DNA from: an uncultured Verrucomicrobiales bacterium
Lineage (GTDB): Bacteria; Verrucomicrobiota; Verrucomicrobiia; Verrucomicrobiales; DEV007
Assembly (NCBI GenBank): GCA_913058215.1
Contig: CAJXQE010000036.1
Span: 1 to 33,279, forward strand
Direction of reading: 5' to 3'
Length of the DNA: 33,279 bases
A model generated the notes under the pieces. The model did no database searches, was not told the DNA's origin, and saw only the letters and a program-made list of their open reading frames with translations. The translations under genes and the position numbers were made by a program. Positions 5,726 through 14,152 of the stretch are shown here, in pieces; the first letter of the stretch is position 1, and each line of letters begins with the position of its first letter.

Positions 5726-8305
5726 TTACTTAATCTCAATCGAGATCGCTTCGGTCTTGGTGAATTTCTCGCGGGTGTCGCCGGGGCGGACCAGAGAAGC
5801 TGCAAAGCTTTCCCAGGGTTCGATATCCCGTCGTCCTGCCCAACCGGTAAGAAGGATCTTACTGCTGGTAGTGCGAGCGTGAAATTCACGAGGTCCGAAG
5901 GACGGGCCGGTGACCACGACATCACGGATACCGCGAGGCATCACACGGATCAATTGATCGAAAGTCCGGGTGTTGTAGCCGGGCTCAAAACCGTCCAATG
6001 CCCAGGAGGCTTTGTAACGATCACGGTCCTTACGTGGGAGGTTGAAGACAACCTTGTTCAACTTGGCACCCATCCGGACTTCATCCAGGGTAAGTCCTTC
6101 TGCCGGAAGATCCTGGCCGAAGAATCGGTCACTCTTTTCATAGGCGAGTCGTGGAATCCGGAAAGAAATGTGAGCACTGTCGGGAGTACCATCTTTGGGC
6201 GGCTCAGCGACATAGGTGGCATTCATTCCTTTACGACCGATGTATAGATGGACCCGGAATTTGATCTCGTCTTCGAGGACCATTTTCCAGATGATTTCTT
6301 TTCCATCGAAAGTCGGCTCCTCTTCCAATCGAAGGAATTTCCGGGAACGTCCACGGTACGCTTTGTCCGCTTTCATTTTCTCCGGATCGCGCTTCCAACT
6401 GTGGTAGCTGAAGGTGATCGGGTTTTGGATAAAGCCTCCGTTTTCGTCTTTCAGAAAGATTTCAGCTCTGGCACGGGGACCGTAAAAGACGGCTTCAAAC
6501 TCCGGTTCGGAAAGGCGGGTGATTTCCGTCATCGAAGCGGAAGGCTTGAAATGATAGAACTCTTTGCCGACCATTTCGTCACGAACTGATGCGTACTTAA
6601 ACGGAGAATTCTTCATTGGATCCTCCGGCTTGGTCAGCAATATCGGTTTTGGAACATCTTCATCATCACTGAACAGAGAGACCAGAGTAGGCATCTGACG
6701 ACCGCGCGTTTTATTCGCGATCTTGTTGGTCATGATCTTGAGATTGTCGGTCGATTTCTCAGCCGGCTGAACATAGGTCCGAATTTTGCGTCGTCCGAGG
6801 TTCTGTCCGATTTCCGCAGCAAGCTCTTCGTCCACGAAATCCTCAAAGTCAGAGAAAATGTAGAGTGAGTCGATTTTTTGCTCCACAAGGAAATCAATGG
6901 CTGAGGTGATCAAATCTCCGCCTTGACCGCGGGCGGAAAGAAACTGATTGGGACGCTCTTTGAAGGTCTCAATAAGGCGATCGACGTAGCGTTGAGGTGC
7001 TTTCCGGGGGAGATCTCCCCAGAGGAACCAGTATGGGGAGACTACGTTGTCTTCCCAGCGGGGTTTGACTTCCTCGCCGATAATCAGCCTGACGTCCGGA
7101 TCTTTCGTCCGCTTCCGCATCACGACGTCCCGAACATAAACGATGGGAGCGTCTTTGAAGTTTTTGTCCACCTCACGAACAACGTGGGGCAGGTATTCCG
7201 CCATGGAACCGGAGACATCGAGAATCACACCGAGGACGTCACCTTCCATTTTTTGACCAAACATCATTTTAGAATCGCTGGAAGAAGGAACTCCCATGTC
7301 CATTGATGGAGTGAAGTCGAGACCAGTGGCAGCAAAACCAATGTCAGATGTCGTTTCAAATTCGGTATCGGAAACGGCAAAAGCAGACATTGCGTTTGAA
7401 GTCACGATGTTCGACATCGCGGCCGCCGATGAAGAAGCCGTTTGAGTCGGGCGTTTCATCGTTTCCGTCTGAATGTCTTCCGACTGTTCCTCATTCATCG
7501 TCGAGGCGACAATTTGGGGTGGGACATTTGGCGGAATCTTGGTCACGACCAGCATCATGGATGCGATAATCGAGGCATTGATCAGCACTGCGATGGCAAC
7601 CGCATTGAACTTATCGCGTTTGATTCGAGCCAGGTTGATCCGTTTGGACTCTTCCTCCGCCGCGTGAATCCGATCCAGCTCGGCTGCTGCTTCTTCGTCA
7701 AATTCTGCCGCATCGATTTGCTTCACCACTTCCGGCGCAGGGGCCGCCTGGGGAGTGGGATCAGGCCGGGCCTGAAGAAGGTTTGCTGTGGGAACGGCAG
7801 TCACCTTGGACGGATCTGTCGCTTCAACCAAATCCGGTTTCAAGGGAGCAATAGAAGCAACGGGAGCGGATTCAGGATCCGACATTGCCACTGGCATCAC
7901 CGCTTGAGAAGCGGTTGTTGGAGCCGGTGCTGGCGCTGGAGTCTTAGATGCTTCGACGGCTTTTGCGATCGGAATATCTTCCTCCTCCTCTTCTTCAGCG
8001 ACCTCGTCGGCATGGCTGGCGAGTGCTGCGATATACGCTTTGGCATCAACGTTTTCCGGATTGATTTCCAGAACTGAATGACAAATGTCGCGCGCCTGAT
8101 CGGTCGCACCTACCAGAGCATAAGCCCGGGCAGCCTGAACCAGTCCGACATCATCGCCCGGCAGTGACGTTGCACCACTGAGGACTTCGACAGCTTTCTC
8201 ATGATTTTCTTCTTGAAGCCACGTCTCGATGAGAGCCAGACGGGTTTCCCAGTTTTCCGCATCGCTTTCGAGCGATGTCTCTAAGGCTTTGATTATAGCT
8301 GACAC
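5726..8305 (-). CDS. TPR / transmembrane / von Willebrand factor A protein
   Basis: An 859-residue protein starting with GTG at 8305; no in-frame ATG lies nearby upstream. Residues about 1-98 are helical TPR-like repeats. Residues about 100-215 are an acidic and Pro/Ala-rich linker containing six consecutive Glu. A membrane helix lies at about 234-254 (FNAVAIAVLINASIIASMML). A VWA domain starts at about 355 with the metal-site motif DVSGSM (363-368), a conserved Thr region (GGDLITSAIDFL, 462-473) and SDFEDF (485-490). The last 300 residues carry no recognised domain and are rich in charged beta-type sequence. The topology puts the TPR in the cytoplasm and the VWA domain outside. VWA domains bind partner proteins through a divalent metal; the partner is unknown. 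It is monocistronic, with its own terminator. Confidence 0.85.
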   Translation of the reverse strand: MSAIIKALETSLESDAENWETRLALIETWLQEENHEKAVEVLSGATSLPGDDVGLVQAARAYALVGATDQARDICHSVLEINPENVDAKAYIAALASHADEVAEEEEEEDIPIAKAVEASKTPAPAPAPTTASQAVMPVAMSDPESAPVASIAPLKPDLVEATDPSKVTAVPTANLLQARPDPTPQAAPAPEVVKQIDAAEFDEEAAAELDRIHAAEEESKRINLARIKRDKFNAVAIAVLINASIIASMMLVVTKIPPNVPPQIVASTMNEEQSEDIQTETMKRPTQTASSSAAAMSNIVTSNAMSAFAVSDTEFETTSDIGFAATGLDFTPSMDMGVPSSSDSKMMFGQKMEGDVLGVILDVSGSMAEYLPHVVREVDKNFKDAPIVYVRDVVMRKRTKDPDVRLIIGEEVKPRWEDNVVSPYWFLWGDLPRKAPQRYVDRLIETFKERPNQFLSARGQGGDLITSAIDFLVEQKIDSLYIFSDFEDFVDEELAAEIGQNLGRRKIRTYVQPAEKSTDNLKIMTNKIANKTRGRQMPTLVSLFSDDEDVPKPILLTKPEDPMKNSPFKYASVRDEMVGKEFYHFKPSASMTEITRLSEPEFEAVFYGPRARAEIFLKDENGGFIQNPITFSYHSWKRDPEKMKADKAYRGRSRKFLRLEEEPTFDGKEIIWKMVLEDEIKFRVHLYIGRKGMNATYVAEPPKDGTPDSAHISFRIPRLAYEKSDRFFGQDLPAEGLTLDEVRMGAKLNKVVFNLPRKDRDRYKASWALDGFEPGYNTRTFDQLIRVMPRGIRDVVVTGPSFGPREFHARTTSSKILLTGWAGRRDIEPWESFAASLVRPGDTREKFTKTEAISIEIK

Positions 8306-8478
8306 GTTATCTATCGGGATTAATGCATCGAAATGTGACGGGAAAATGAAAAAAATGCCAGATCTTTATGACACGTATTTAACGTTTGAATGCAAAGTGA
8401 CGGGATTACTCCCAATTTTCATTGATCGCGGAGAATTTTTCCATTGCCCCGGACGGCGGAAGATCCTTGAATCAGAGC

Positions 8479-9510
8479 ATGGCATACAAAGTTGGCATTA
8501 TCGGATATGGCTGGGCTGCGACAGCTCACGCGGACGCAATTAACGGCACTGAGCAGGGGACGGTCACAGCGGTCTTTTCTTCGCGCAGCCTGGACGATGC
8601 TGAGGTTTCGGAGGCTCATGGCAGTGAGATCAGGTGCTACACGGATGTGAACGACATGATTAACAATGCCGACATTGATGTTGTTTCGATCACCAGTTAT
8701 CCCAATCAGCACCGGGAGCAGGCGGTCGCTGCGGCAAATGCCGGCAAGCATATCATTCTCGAAAAGCCGATGGCTCTGAGCTGGGAAGACTGCAAGGCGA
8801 TTAAAGAAGCGGTTGATGCCAACGGGGTGAAGGCCTGTGTCTGTTTCGAGATCCGTCATATCAGCCAGTTTCTCACTACGACGGCATTGATCGAAGAAGG
8901 CTTAATTGGCGATATCCACTACGGGGAAGTTGATTACTATCACGGCATCGGCCCCTGGTATGGTCAGTATCGCTGGAACACGACCCGGGAAAACGGAGGC
9001 AGCAGTCTCCTCTCGGCGGGGTGTCATGCTCTCGATGCTTTGCTACTTTGCATGGGATCGGACGTGGAGGAAGTGACCAGCTACAGCACGACTTCGAAAC
9101 ACGAGATTTTTCAGAAATACGAATATGCTACGACCACGGTTTCGATTTTGAAATTTGCCAATGGCTCGGTGGGAAAAGTGGCTTCGGTGATCGATTGCTT
9201 TCAGCCTTATTACTTCCACACCCAGCTTACCGGGAGCGAGGGGAGCCTGCTCGACAATAAAATTTACTCCAACAAGTTCAGTCTTCGCGACAAGAAATGG
9301 ACCGACTTGCCCATGGCGATGGCGGATTCAGGCGATGTTTCAGACCATCCGTATCAGGCGCAGTTCCAATCCTTTTTTGATTCAACGGATAAAGGCGAAG
9401 ACATGCCCCGGACCAGTATTAATACGGCTTACGAAACTTTTCGCGTCCTTTTTGCCTGCGATAAATCGGTTGAAGAAGGGCGTCCGGTGAAGTTGAGCGA
9501 GATTGCTTAA
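8479..9510 (+). CDS. Gfo/Idh/MocA-family oxidoreductase
   Basis: A 343-residue NAD(P)-dependent dehydrogenase. The start is ATG 8479 because the Rossmann fold begins at once: VGIIGYGWAATAHADA with GxxGxG at 6-11. A frame extension to a TTG at 8422 adds unconserved sequence. Family hallmarks are EKPMAL (Glu95-Lys96-Pro97, catalytic Lys) and GCHALD (181-186, catalytic His). The C-terminal GFO-type domain has GSEGSLL. Substrates of this family are usually sugars, cyclitols or their derivatives; which one is not readable. It is the first of three co-directional genes (63-bp gap to the next), so it may share a pathway with the E1-beta and methyltransferase genes. Confidence 0.9.
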   Translation: MAYKVGIIGYGWAATAHADAINGTEQGTVTAVFSSRSLDDAEVSEAHGSEIRCYTDVNDMINNADIDVVSITSYPNQHREQAVAAANAGKHIILEKPMALSWEDCKAIKEAVDANGVKACVCFEIRHISQFLTTTALIEEGLIGDIHYGEVDYYHGIGPWYGQYRWNTTRENGGSSLLSAGCHALDALLLCMGSDVEEVTSYSTTSKHEIFQKYEYATTTVSILKFANGSVGKVASVIDCFQPYYFHTQLTGSEGSLLDNKIYSNKFSLRDKKWTDLPMAMADSGDVSDHPYQAQFQSFFDSTDKGEDMPRTSINTAYETFRVLFACDKSVEEGRPVKLSEIA

Positions 9511-9573
9511 GGCTACTTAGGCTTGCGAAATGGTGATCGTGCGGCAAAATGGCCACGCGACAAGCTTGAGCCA

Positions 9574-10539
9574 ATGGCAATCACTTATCTGGAAGCAATC
9601 CGAGAAGCGCAATCAAAGGCGCTGGCAAGTGACGACTCCGTCTACATCTACGGACAGGATGTAGCGGGGTTTGGTGGTGCTTTTAAAGCGACCAGAGGTT
9701 TGGCAGAAAAGTATCCCGGCCGGGTTCTGGATTCTCCGATCTCAGAGGATGCGATGATCGGCTCTGCCATCGGAGCTGCGATCAGCGGGATGCGGCCGAT
9801 TATTGAAATGCAGTTTGCTGACTTTTCTTCAGTCGCTTTCAATCAGATCGTCAATCAGGCGGCGACTCACTATTGGCGGACGGGAGTTCCCTGTCCCATT
9901 ACGGTGCGTCTACCCTCCGGTGGGACAGAAGGGAGCGGGCCTTTCCACAGTCAGAATCTGGAGTCAATCTACTCCCACTATCCCGGCCTGATCGTCATGA
10001 CTCCGGCGACGGTGGAAGATGCGTATTCCATGCTCCTGGAAGCGGTGGCGATTGATGACCCCGTTATTTTCTGTGAGCACAAATTTCTATATTATCATCT
10101 GAAGGCGGACAAACTTCCTGAAGATAATTTACCATTGGGAAAAGCCCGCATCGCCCGGGAGGGAAGGCATGCCACAGTGGTTGCCTACAGCGCAATGGTG
10201 CATGAGGCACTCAAAGCGGCCCGAAAACTTTCTGAAGAGGGGTGGGAACTGGAGGTTGTGGATCTCCGTTCAGCCAAGCCAATCGATACGGATACCATTT
10301 TGGGATCGGTTGCCCGAACCGGCCGGCTTCTTTGTGTCGGTGAAAGTTTCCCCTGGGGTGGACTTTGTGCCGAGGTGGTTTCCCGGGTGGTTTCCGAGGG
10401 GTTTCATTTGCTGGACGCTCCTCCTAAACGTCACAATTCCAGGGACACGCCGATTCCTTATCATCCGAATTTGTGGAAAACTCACCGCCCGACTTGGCAG
10501 AGCATTGCAGATGCTGCGAAAAACCTTCTGCAAATGTAA
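9574..10539 (+). CDS. 2-oxoacid dehydrogenase E1 component, beta subunit (no alpha partner)
   Basis: A 321-residue protein from ATG 9574 (MAITYLEAIREAQ, the usual E1-beta opening); the frame extends to a TTG at 9523 without conservation. Motifs include YGQDVAGFGG, DSPISEDAMIGSAIGAA with Glu58 in the position of the thiamine-diphosphate-activating glutamate, ADFSSVAFNQIVNQAA, the cation-site region GPFHSQ and the transketolase C-terminal domain (ELEVVDLRSAKPID...CVGESFPWGG). Beta subunits of pyruvate, acetoin or branched-chain 2-oxoacid dehydrogenases normally sit next to alpha and E2 genes; neither is here. The length fits a normal beta subunit. It either pairs with an alpha subunit encoded elsewhere or has a specialised role with its neighbours. 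Confidence 0.9.
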   Translation: MAITYLEAIREAQSKALASDDSVYIYGQDVAGFGGAFKATRGLAEKYPGRVLDSPISEDAMIGSAIGAAISGMRPIIEMQFADFSSVAFNQIVNQAATHYWRTGVPCPITVRLPSGGTEGSGPFHSQNLESIYSHYPGLIVMTPATVEDAYSMLLEAVAIDDPVIFCEHKFLYYHLKADKLPEDNLPLGKARIAREGRHATVVAYSAMVHEALKAARKLSEEGWELEVVDLRSAKPIDTDTILGSVARTGRLLCVGESFPWGGLCAEVVSRVVSEGFHLLDAPPKRHNSRDTPIPYHPNLWKTHRPTWQSIADAAKNLLQM

Positions 10540-10615
10540 TCACTCGAAGCCGGTTTTGATGAAAGGCTTGCCACTTCCAATCTCATCGCGTTTGATGAAT
10601 TCAGGCTAATCCGTG

Positions 10616-11662
10616 ATGAAAACAGGTCTCGATATTCTTCCACAAACCGATCCCACTAATATTCTTCGCTACCGCGACGGAATTTACGCGGTGGATCTTC
10701 TCACGGCAGCTATTGCCGAGTTTGATTTTTTTACCTGGCTGCAGGGGAATCCTTCGACCCTGGAGGAAGTGTGCGCACATTTCGGCTGGGCAGAGCGACC
10801 GGCCGATGTGCTGCTGACCCTGATGCGTTGCAATGGTTTTGTAGAGGAGCGAGCTGACGGGAATACGGTCGCAACGCAGTCTGCCCTTGAACATTTGTGC
10901 AGCGATTCTCCCTGGAATCTATCCGGATATTACGAATCGCTCAAAGACCGGCCGGTGGTGAAAGACTTTGTGCGGGTTCTAGCTTCAGGCAAACCAGCCC
11001 ATTGGAGCGGGCACGAAAGCGCTGAAGACGACTGGCATGGCGCAATGTTGCAGGAGGATTTTGCGATTCCATTTACGGAGGCAATGGATTGCCGCGGGGT
11101 TTACCTGGGTAAAAAACTGGCGGACAAGGTGAGTCCCTGGCTTTCAGATACGGAACGGCTTCTTGATGTGGGAGGTGGATCCGGTGTTTACGCCTGTGCG
11201 TTGGCTGCGAATTTTCCCCATCTGAATGCGACGGTTCTGGAGCAGGCACCCGTCGACGGGATTGCCCGGCGCAAGATTGAAGAACGGGGCCTCAGTGCCC
11301 GGGTGAATGTCACAACAGGGGATATGTTTGCCGATTCCTGGCCGTCCGACTGCCCGGTCCATCTTTTTTCCAATGTGATGCATGACTGGGATGTGCCGGT
11401 GGTTCTGAATCTACTCCGTCGTTCTCGTGAGTCGATCGAAAACGGGGGGATTATTTTGATTCATGAGACATTCTTGAATGACGAAAAATCCGGTCCACTG
11501 CCAGTTGCGGAATATTCCTGTATCCTTGCTCATTCGACTCAGGGGCGTTGCTATTCAGTTAAAGAAATGGGCGAATTCATGCAAGGTTCTGGTTTTCAGA
11601 TGGTCAAGCACCTGAAAACAGGCGGAGATCGCTCAGTTATTGTTGGAAAAGCGGTTAATTGA
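10616..11662 (+). CDS. SAM-dependent O-methyltransferase-like protein (Methyltransf_2 type)
   Basis: A 348-residue protein. GTG 10613 and ATG 10616 are adjacent possible starts; I use the ATG. The N-terminal 100 residues form the winged-helix/dimerisation-type domain of hydroxyneurosporene/acetylserotonin O-methyltransferases (NILRYRDGIYAVDLLTAA...TLEEVCAHFGW). The catalytic domain has the SAM motif LLDVGGGSGVYA (182-193), the acidic Glu209 at the end of strand 2, GDMF (235-238), and FSNVMHDWDV (251-260), whose His256 aligns with the general-base His of this family. It is 76 bp downstream of the E1-beta gene on the same strand. The acceptor is unknown. Related proteins act on phenolic, carotenoid or polyketide hydroxyls, so a small-molecule pathway is a reasonable inference. 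Confidence 0.85.
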   Translation: MKTGLDILPQTDPTNILRYRDGIYAVDLLTAAIAEFDFFTWLQGNPSTLEEVCAHFGWAERPADVLLTLMRCNGFVEERADGNTVATQSALEHLCSDSPWNLSGYYESLKDRPVVKDFVRVLASGKPAHWSGHESAEDDWHGAMLQEDFAIPFTEAMDCRGVYLGKKLADKVSPWLSDTERLLDVGGGSGVYACALAANFPHLNATVLEQAPVDGIARRKIEERGLSARVNVTTGDMFADSWPSDCPVHLFSNVMHDWDVPVVLNLLRRSRESIENGGIILIHETFLNDEKSGPLPVAEYSCILAHSTQGRCYSVKEMGEFMQGSGFQMVKHLKTGGDRSVIVGKAVN

Positions 11663-11664
11663 TC

Positions 11665-11692
11665 TTGATAATTTGTGAGCGGGAGAAATAAT
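11665..11692 (+). promoter_or_regulatory. Candidate sigma70 promoter for the pel-like operon
   Basis: TTGATA (11665-11670), a 16-bp spacer and AATAAT (11687-11692) match consensus at 5 of 6 positions each. The predicted start near 11699 leaves a leader of about 40 nt before ATG 11740. The motif lies just after the methyltransferase stop codon, so the pel-like genes need not depend on readthrough. Confidence 0.45.
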
Positions 11693-11739
11693 CTCATGTG
11701 GTGTAATGTTTATTTTCATTTCGCCCCTCATAATTCAGG

Positions 11740-13155
11740 ATGACAGAAGAAGAACCGACATTGCTGGTGGAGGACAAAGGTCCCCGCGCCCTAAGCAATC
11801 GGAAGATTGGCTTTATGCAATTCTTCGTAATTGCGGCGGTACTTCTTGGTGTCAATATTCTTGTTTCTCCTTCGGACCTTGGTTGGGGCGAAATCAATCC
11901 GAGTCCCTGGGTGCTCGTTCCCTGCTATTTCGGGTTTCGGTTCGGTTATCGTGGGGGAGTCTTCACAGCGCTGTTTGTGATCACGGTGATTCTGGTGGGC
12001 CATTTTCTCGCCACAGGTTTTGGTCCTCTGGAATACATGGTTGCAGAAGGGGCCTATTTTCTCTGGAGTTTCCTCATGGCCGGGGTAGTCACCGGATTTA
12101 TCAGGAACTTGTATTCGAGAAGAGTAAAGGGCATTCGGAGTAATTTAATCGTAGCCAAAGCGGGCTTGAAAGATTTTGTCGATACCCTGGCGATATATCA
12201 GCAGAACGAGCGTGAACTGAAAGCGGCACTCGTAGGACACGGAATTGAACTGGCGGGAATTGTTGACGGTTTGCAACATTTGTTCAACGCGACTTCTCCG
12301 GAACGGCTTAACGAACGTTTTCTCAATCTGATCGCAACTCATTGCGGAGTGATATCAGCGGGAATATTCGAATTGGAAAAAAAGGGGGCGTTCAAAAAGG
12401 AAGCGGCGGTGAAAGATTCCGAGTCTTTGCCCTCTTTATTGGATCCAAATCAATCGCCCATGTGCCAGGCTGCGGTGGAGTCGAAAAAGATGGTGACTCA
12501 AGCGGGTTTATGGGATCCTCTGGCGATTGGCGTTCCTGATCTTCAGGACGAAGGAATCCTCGCGATCATTCCCAACCGGGATCTGGATGGAAAAGTGACG
12601 CGATTGCTGGTGATTCACCGGATGGAGTTTGATTCGATTTCGTGGGAAGGTTTTTGGCGGATTGAGTCTGCCTTCGGGTGGTTTGAAAATCGATGCCGGG
12701 ATTCTCTGGAACCGGATTTTACCGACATCGGCGTCGAGGACATTCACGGGGCTCGAGTTTTTGCTACCTACCTGACCCAGGCGGCAAAAATGGCGAGGCA
12801 TTTGAAAATGGAATCCAGAGTGATTCTCTTTTCCCCGGATCCGGAGGCTACCGAAGACGAATTGCGTGAATTTGCCGAGGTCCTCGTTCGCTCCAAAGGC
12901 CGCTACGATGCTGCCGGAATCGTGACCGTTGAGGATAATTATATTTTCAGTCTTCTCGTTCCTCTCGGATCGGATGAAACAGCGGAGGACTATGCGTCCA
13001 TGATTCTGCAGAAATTACCTCTTTTGGAGCTGGACTATGGAATCATGGAGATCAGTGAGGAACTCTTCCGGGCACTCGGTTTTTATGATGAGCTGTTTGC
13101 CAACGTCGATATATTCCCTCAAAAAGAGAGGGAGAGCGGGGAAGAAGTGGCATGA
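11740..13155 (+). CDS. pelD: PelD-like membrane protein with GAF and degenerate GGDEF domains
   Basis: A 471-residue protein with four predicted membrane helices (about 24-42, 54-70, 73-92 and 101-121). A short helical linker and a GAF-like domain (about 165-318) follow. The C-terminal domain (about 336-456) follows the GGDEF pattern: the helix ELREFAEVLVRSKGRYD and then strand IVTVEDNYIFSLLVPL, where GGDEF is replaced by VEDNY, so it cannot be a cyclase. This is the architecture of PelD, the c-di-GMP receptor that switches on Pel polymer synthesis (455 residues in Pseudomonas aeruginosa). The following three genes fit pelE-F-G. The I-site is not a clean RxxD: around Asp390 there are Arg384 and Arg388 but Gly387 at the expected Arg position. 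Ligand binding is therefore unproven. Its stop overlaps the next start (ATGA). Confidence 0.72.
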   Translation: MTEEEPTLLVEDKGPRALSNRKIGFMQFFVIAAVLLGVNILVSPSDLGWGEINPSPWVLVPCYFGFRFGYRGGVFTALFVITVILVGHFLATGFGPLEYMVAEGAYFLWSFLMAGVVTGFIRNLYSRRVKGIRSNLIVAKAGLKDFVDTLAIYQQNERELKAALVGHGIELAGIVDGLQHLFNATSPERLNERFLNLIATHCGVISAGIFELEKKGAFKKEAAVKDSESLPSLLDPNQSPMCQAAVESKKMVTQAGLWDPLAIGVPDLQDEGILAIIPNRDLDGKVTRLLVIHRMEFDSISWEGFWRIESAFGWFENRCRDSLEPDFTDIGVEDIHGARVFATYLTQAAKMARHLKMESRVILFSPDPEATEDELREFAEVLVRSKGRYDAAGIVTVEDNYIFSLLVPLGSDETAEDYASMILQKLPLLELDYGIMEISEELFRALGFYDELFANVDIFPQKERESGEEVA

Positions 13156-14150
13156 ATGGAGTGGTGAACAGCATCTTTGTGATCGTCCTCGTTTGCATCG
13201 ATTCAGCGGCTGCGGGGAAACTGATGATCGATGGCTCGGATCACCTGTCGACGTCTCTCATGTTACATATTCTCGTATGTATTGGAGCAGGGCTGAGGGG
13301 GGCTTTGCATCCGGTGAAAGACTCACCGAAATCGTCTCGATCAATGATGGCAGTCAGTTGCGCGTTGACGTGTTGGTTCGCCCCGGTTGTGGGTGTTCTG
13401 GTGACGCTGTTCTATGATCACGCCGAACCCGTTGAAGCGGGTAAGAAGAAAGTAAGGACGCGTGGTAAATACAGGATAGGCAATCCGATTAGCGGAGGTG
13501 GGCAGGCAGTTCCGCTGACAAATTTGTCTGATGCAGGATTGAAACCGGCAAGCAATACTGTTTTCAACGGTGAGCGGATGAGAGGTGAAGAAGGCGTTCG
13601 CGCTGTCATTCGACTCAGAAAGAAAAACAGTCTGCTTATTCTGAGACGGTTTGCAGAACGGTTGCGCGGTCGGACCGGGATGATTGCCCAGGCGGCCTTG
13701 CAGACTCAACTCGAAACAGACAGGCGCCGGATCAGAGACACGGAAAATGTCCTGCAAGGTTTGGAGGGGGAAGTCGATCCGGAATATTATTTGTTGGTAG
13801 CGGAAGGGCAGCGATCTCTCATCGAAAGGGGAATCAGTTCAGCCGCACCGGAACAACACCGGCTGGAAGAAATGGCCAATCATCTCGAAGCAGCGATTCA
13901 ACTCGGACATGGGGATTCTTATGTGGTGAATCGCTACATTGAAGCGCTCATTCGCCTTGAGAATTTTGAAGAGGCCTACCGCGTTGTCATGGAGTGCAGC
14001 GTAATCGACGGCGTACCCGTGAGGCTTCATCTTGCTCGAATCCGGGCCGCGCAGGGGCAATGGTCAGGAATCAACAGTCTGACATCTGACCTTAACAATC
14101 GCGACTGGGGGGAACTCAGCTCCGAGTCCAAAGCTTTTTGGGGATTTTGA
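13152..14150 (+). CDS. pelE: PelE-like membrane/TPR protein
   Basis: A 332-residue protein translationally coupled to pelD by a 4-bp ATGA overlap. Hydrophobic segments at about 4-20, 35-52 and 66-87 are followed by a soluble helical part. Residues about 195-315 read as TPR-like helical pairs (ERGISSAAPEQHRLEEMANHL, YVVNRYIEALIRLENFEEAYRVVMECS, VRLHLARIRAAQGQW). PelE is a membrane-tethered TPR protein of about 329 residues that holds PelD/PelF together at the inner membrane, so length, topology and order all agree. Primary sequence is weakly conserved and I would not name it without the neighbours. It ends 2 bp before the pelF start. Confidence 0.62.
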   Translation: MNGVVNSIFVIVLVCIDSAAAGKLMIDGSDHLSTSLMLHILVCIGAGLRGALHPVKDSPKSSRSMMAVSCALTCWFAPVVGVLVTLFYDHAEPVEAGKKKVRTRGKYRIGNPISGGGQAVPLTNLSDAGLKPASNTVFNGERMRGEEGVRAVIRLRKKNSLLILRRFAERLRGRTGMIAQAALQTQLETDRRRIRDTENVLQGLEGEVDPEYYLLVAEGQRSLIERGISSAAPEQHRLEEMANHLEAAIQLGHGDSYVVNRYIEALIRLENFEEAYRVVMECSVIDGVPVRLHLARIRAAQGQWSGINSLTSDLNNRDWGELSSESKAFWGF

Positions 14151-14152
14151 CG

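Noticed and set aside
7442-8077. 211-residue Cys/Arg/His-rich plus-strand frame
   Set aside because: It is a composition-driven shadow of the Pro/Ala/Glu linker of the VWA protein on the other strand.
8306-8421. Divergent promoters between the VWA and MocA genes
   Set aside because: Promoters must exist here, but no -35/-10 pair with acceptable spacing stood out on either strand, so none is listed.
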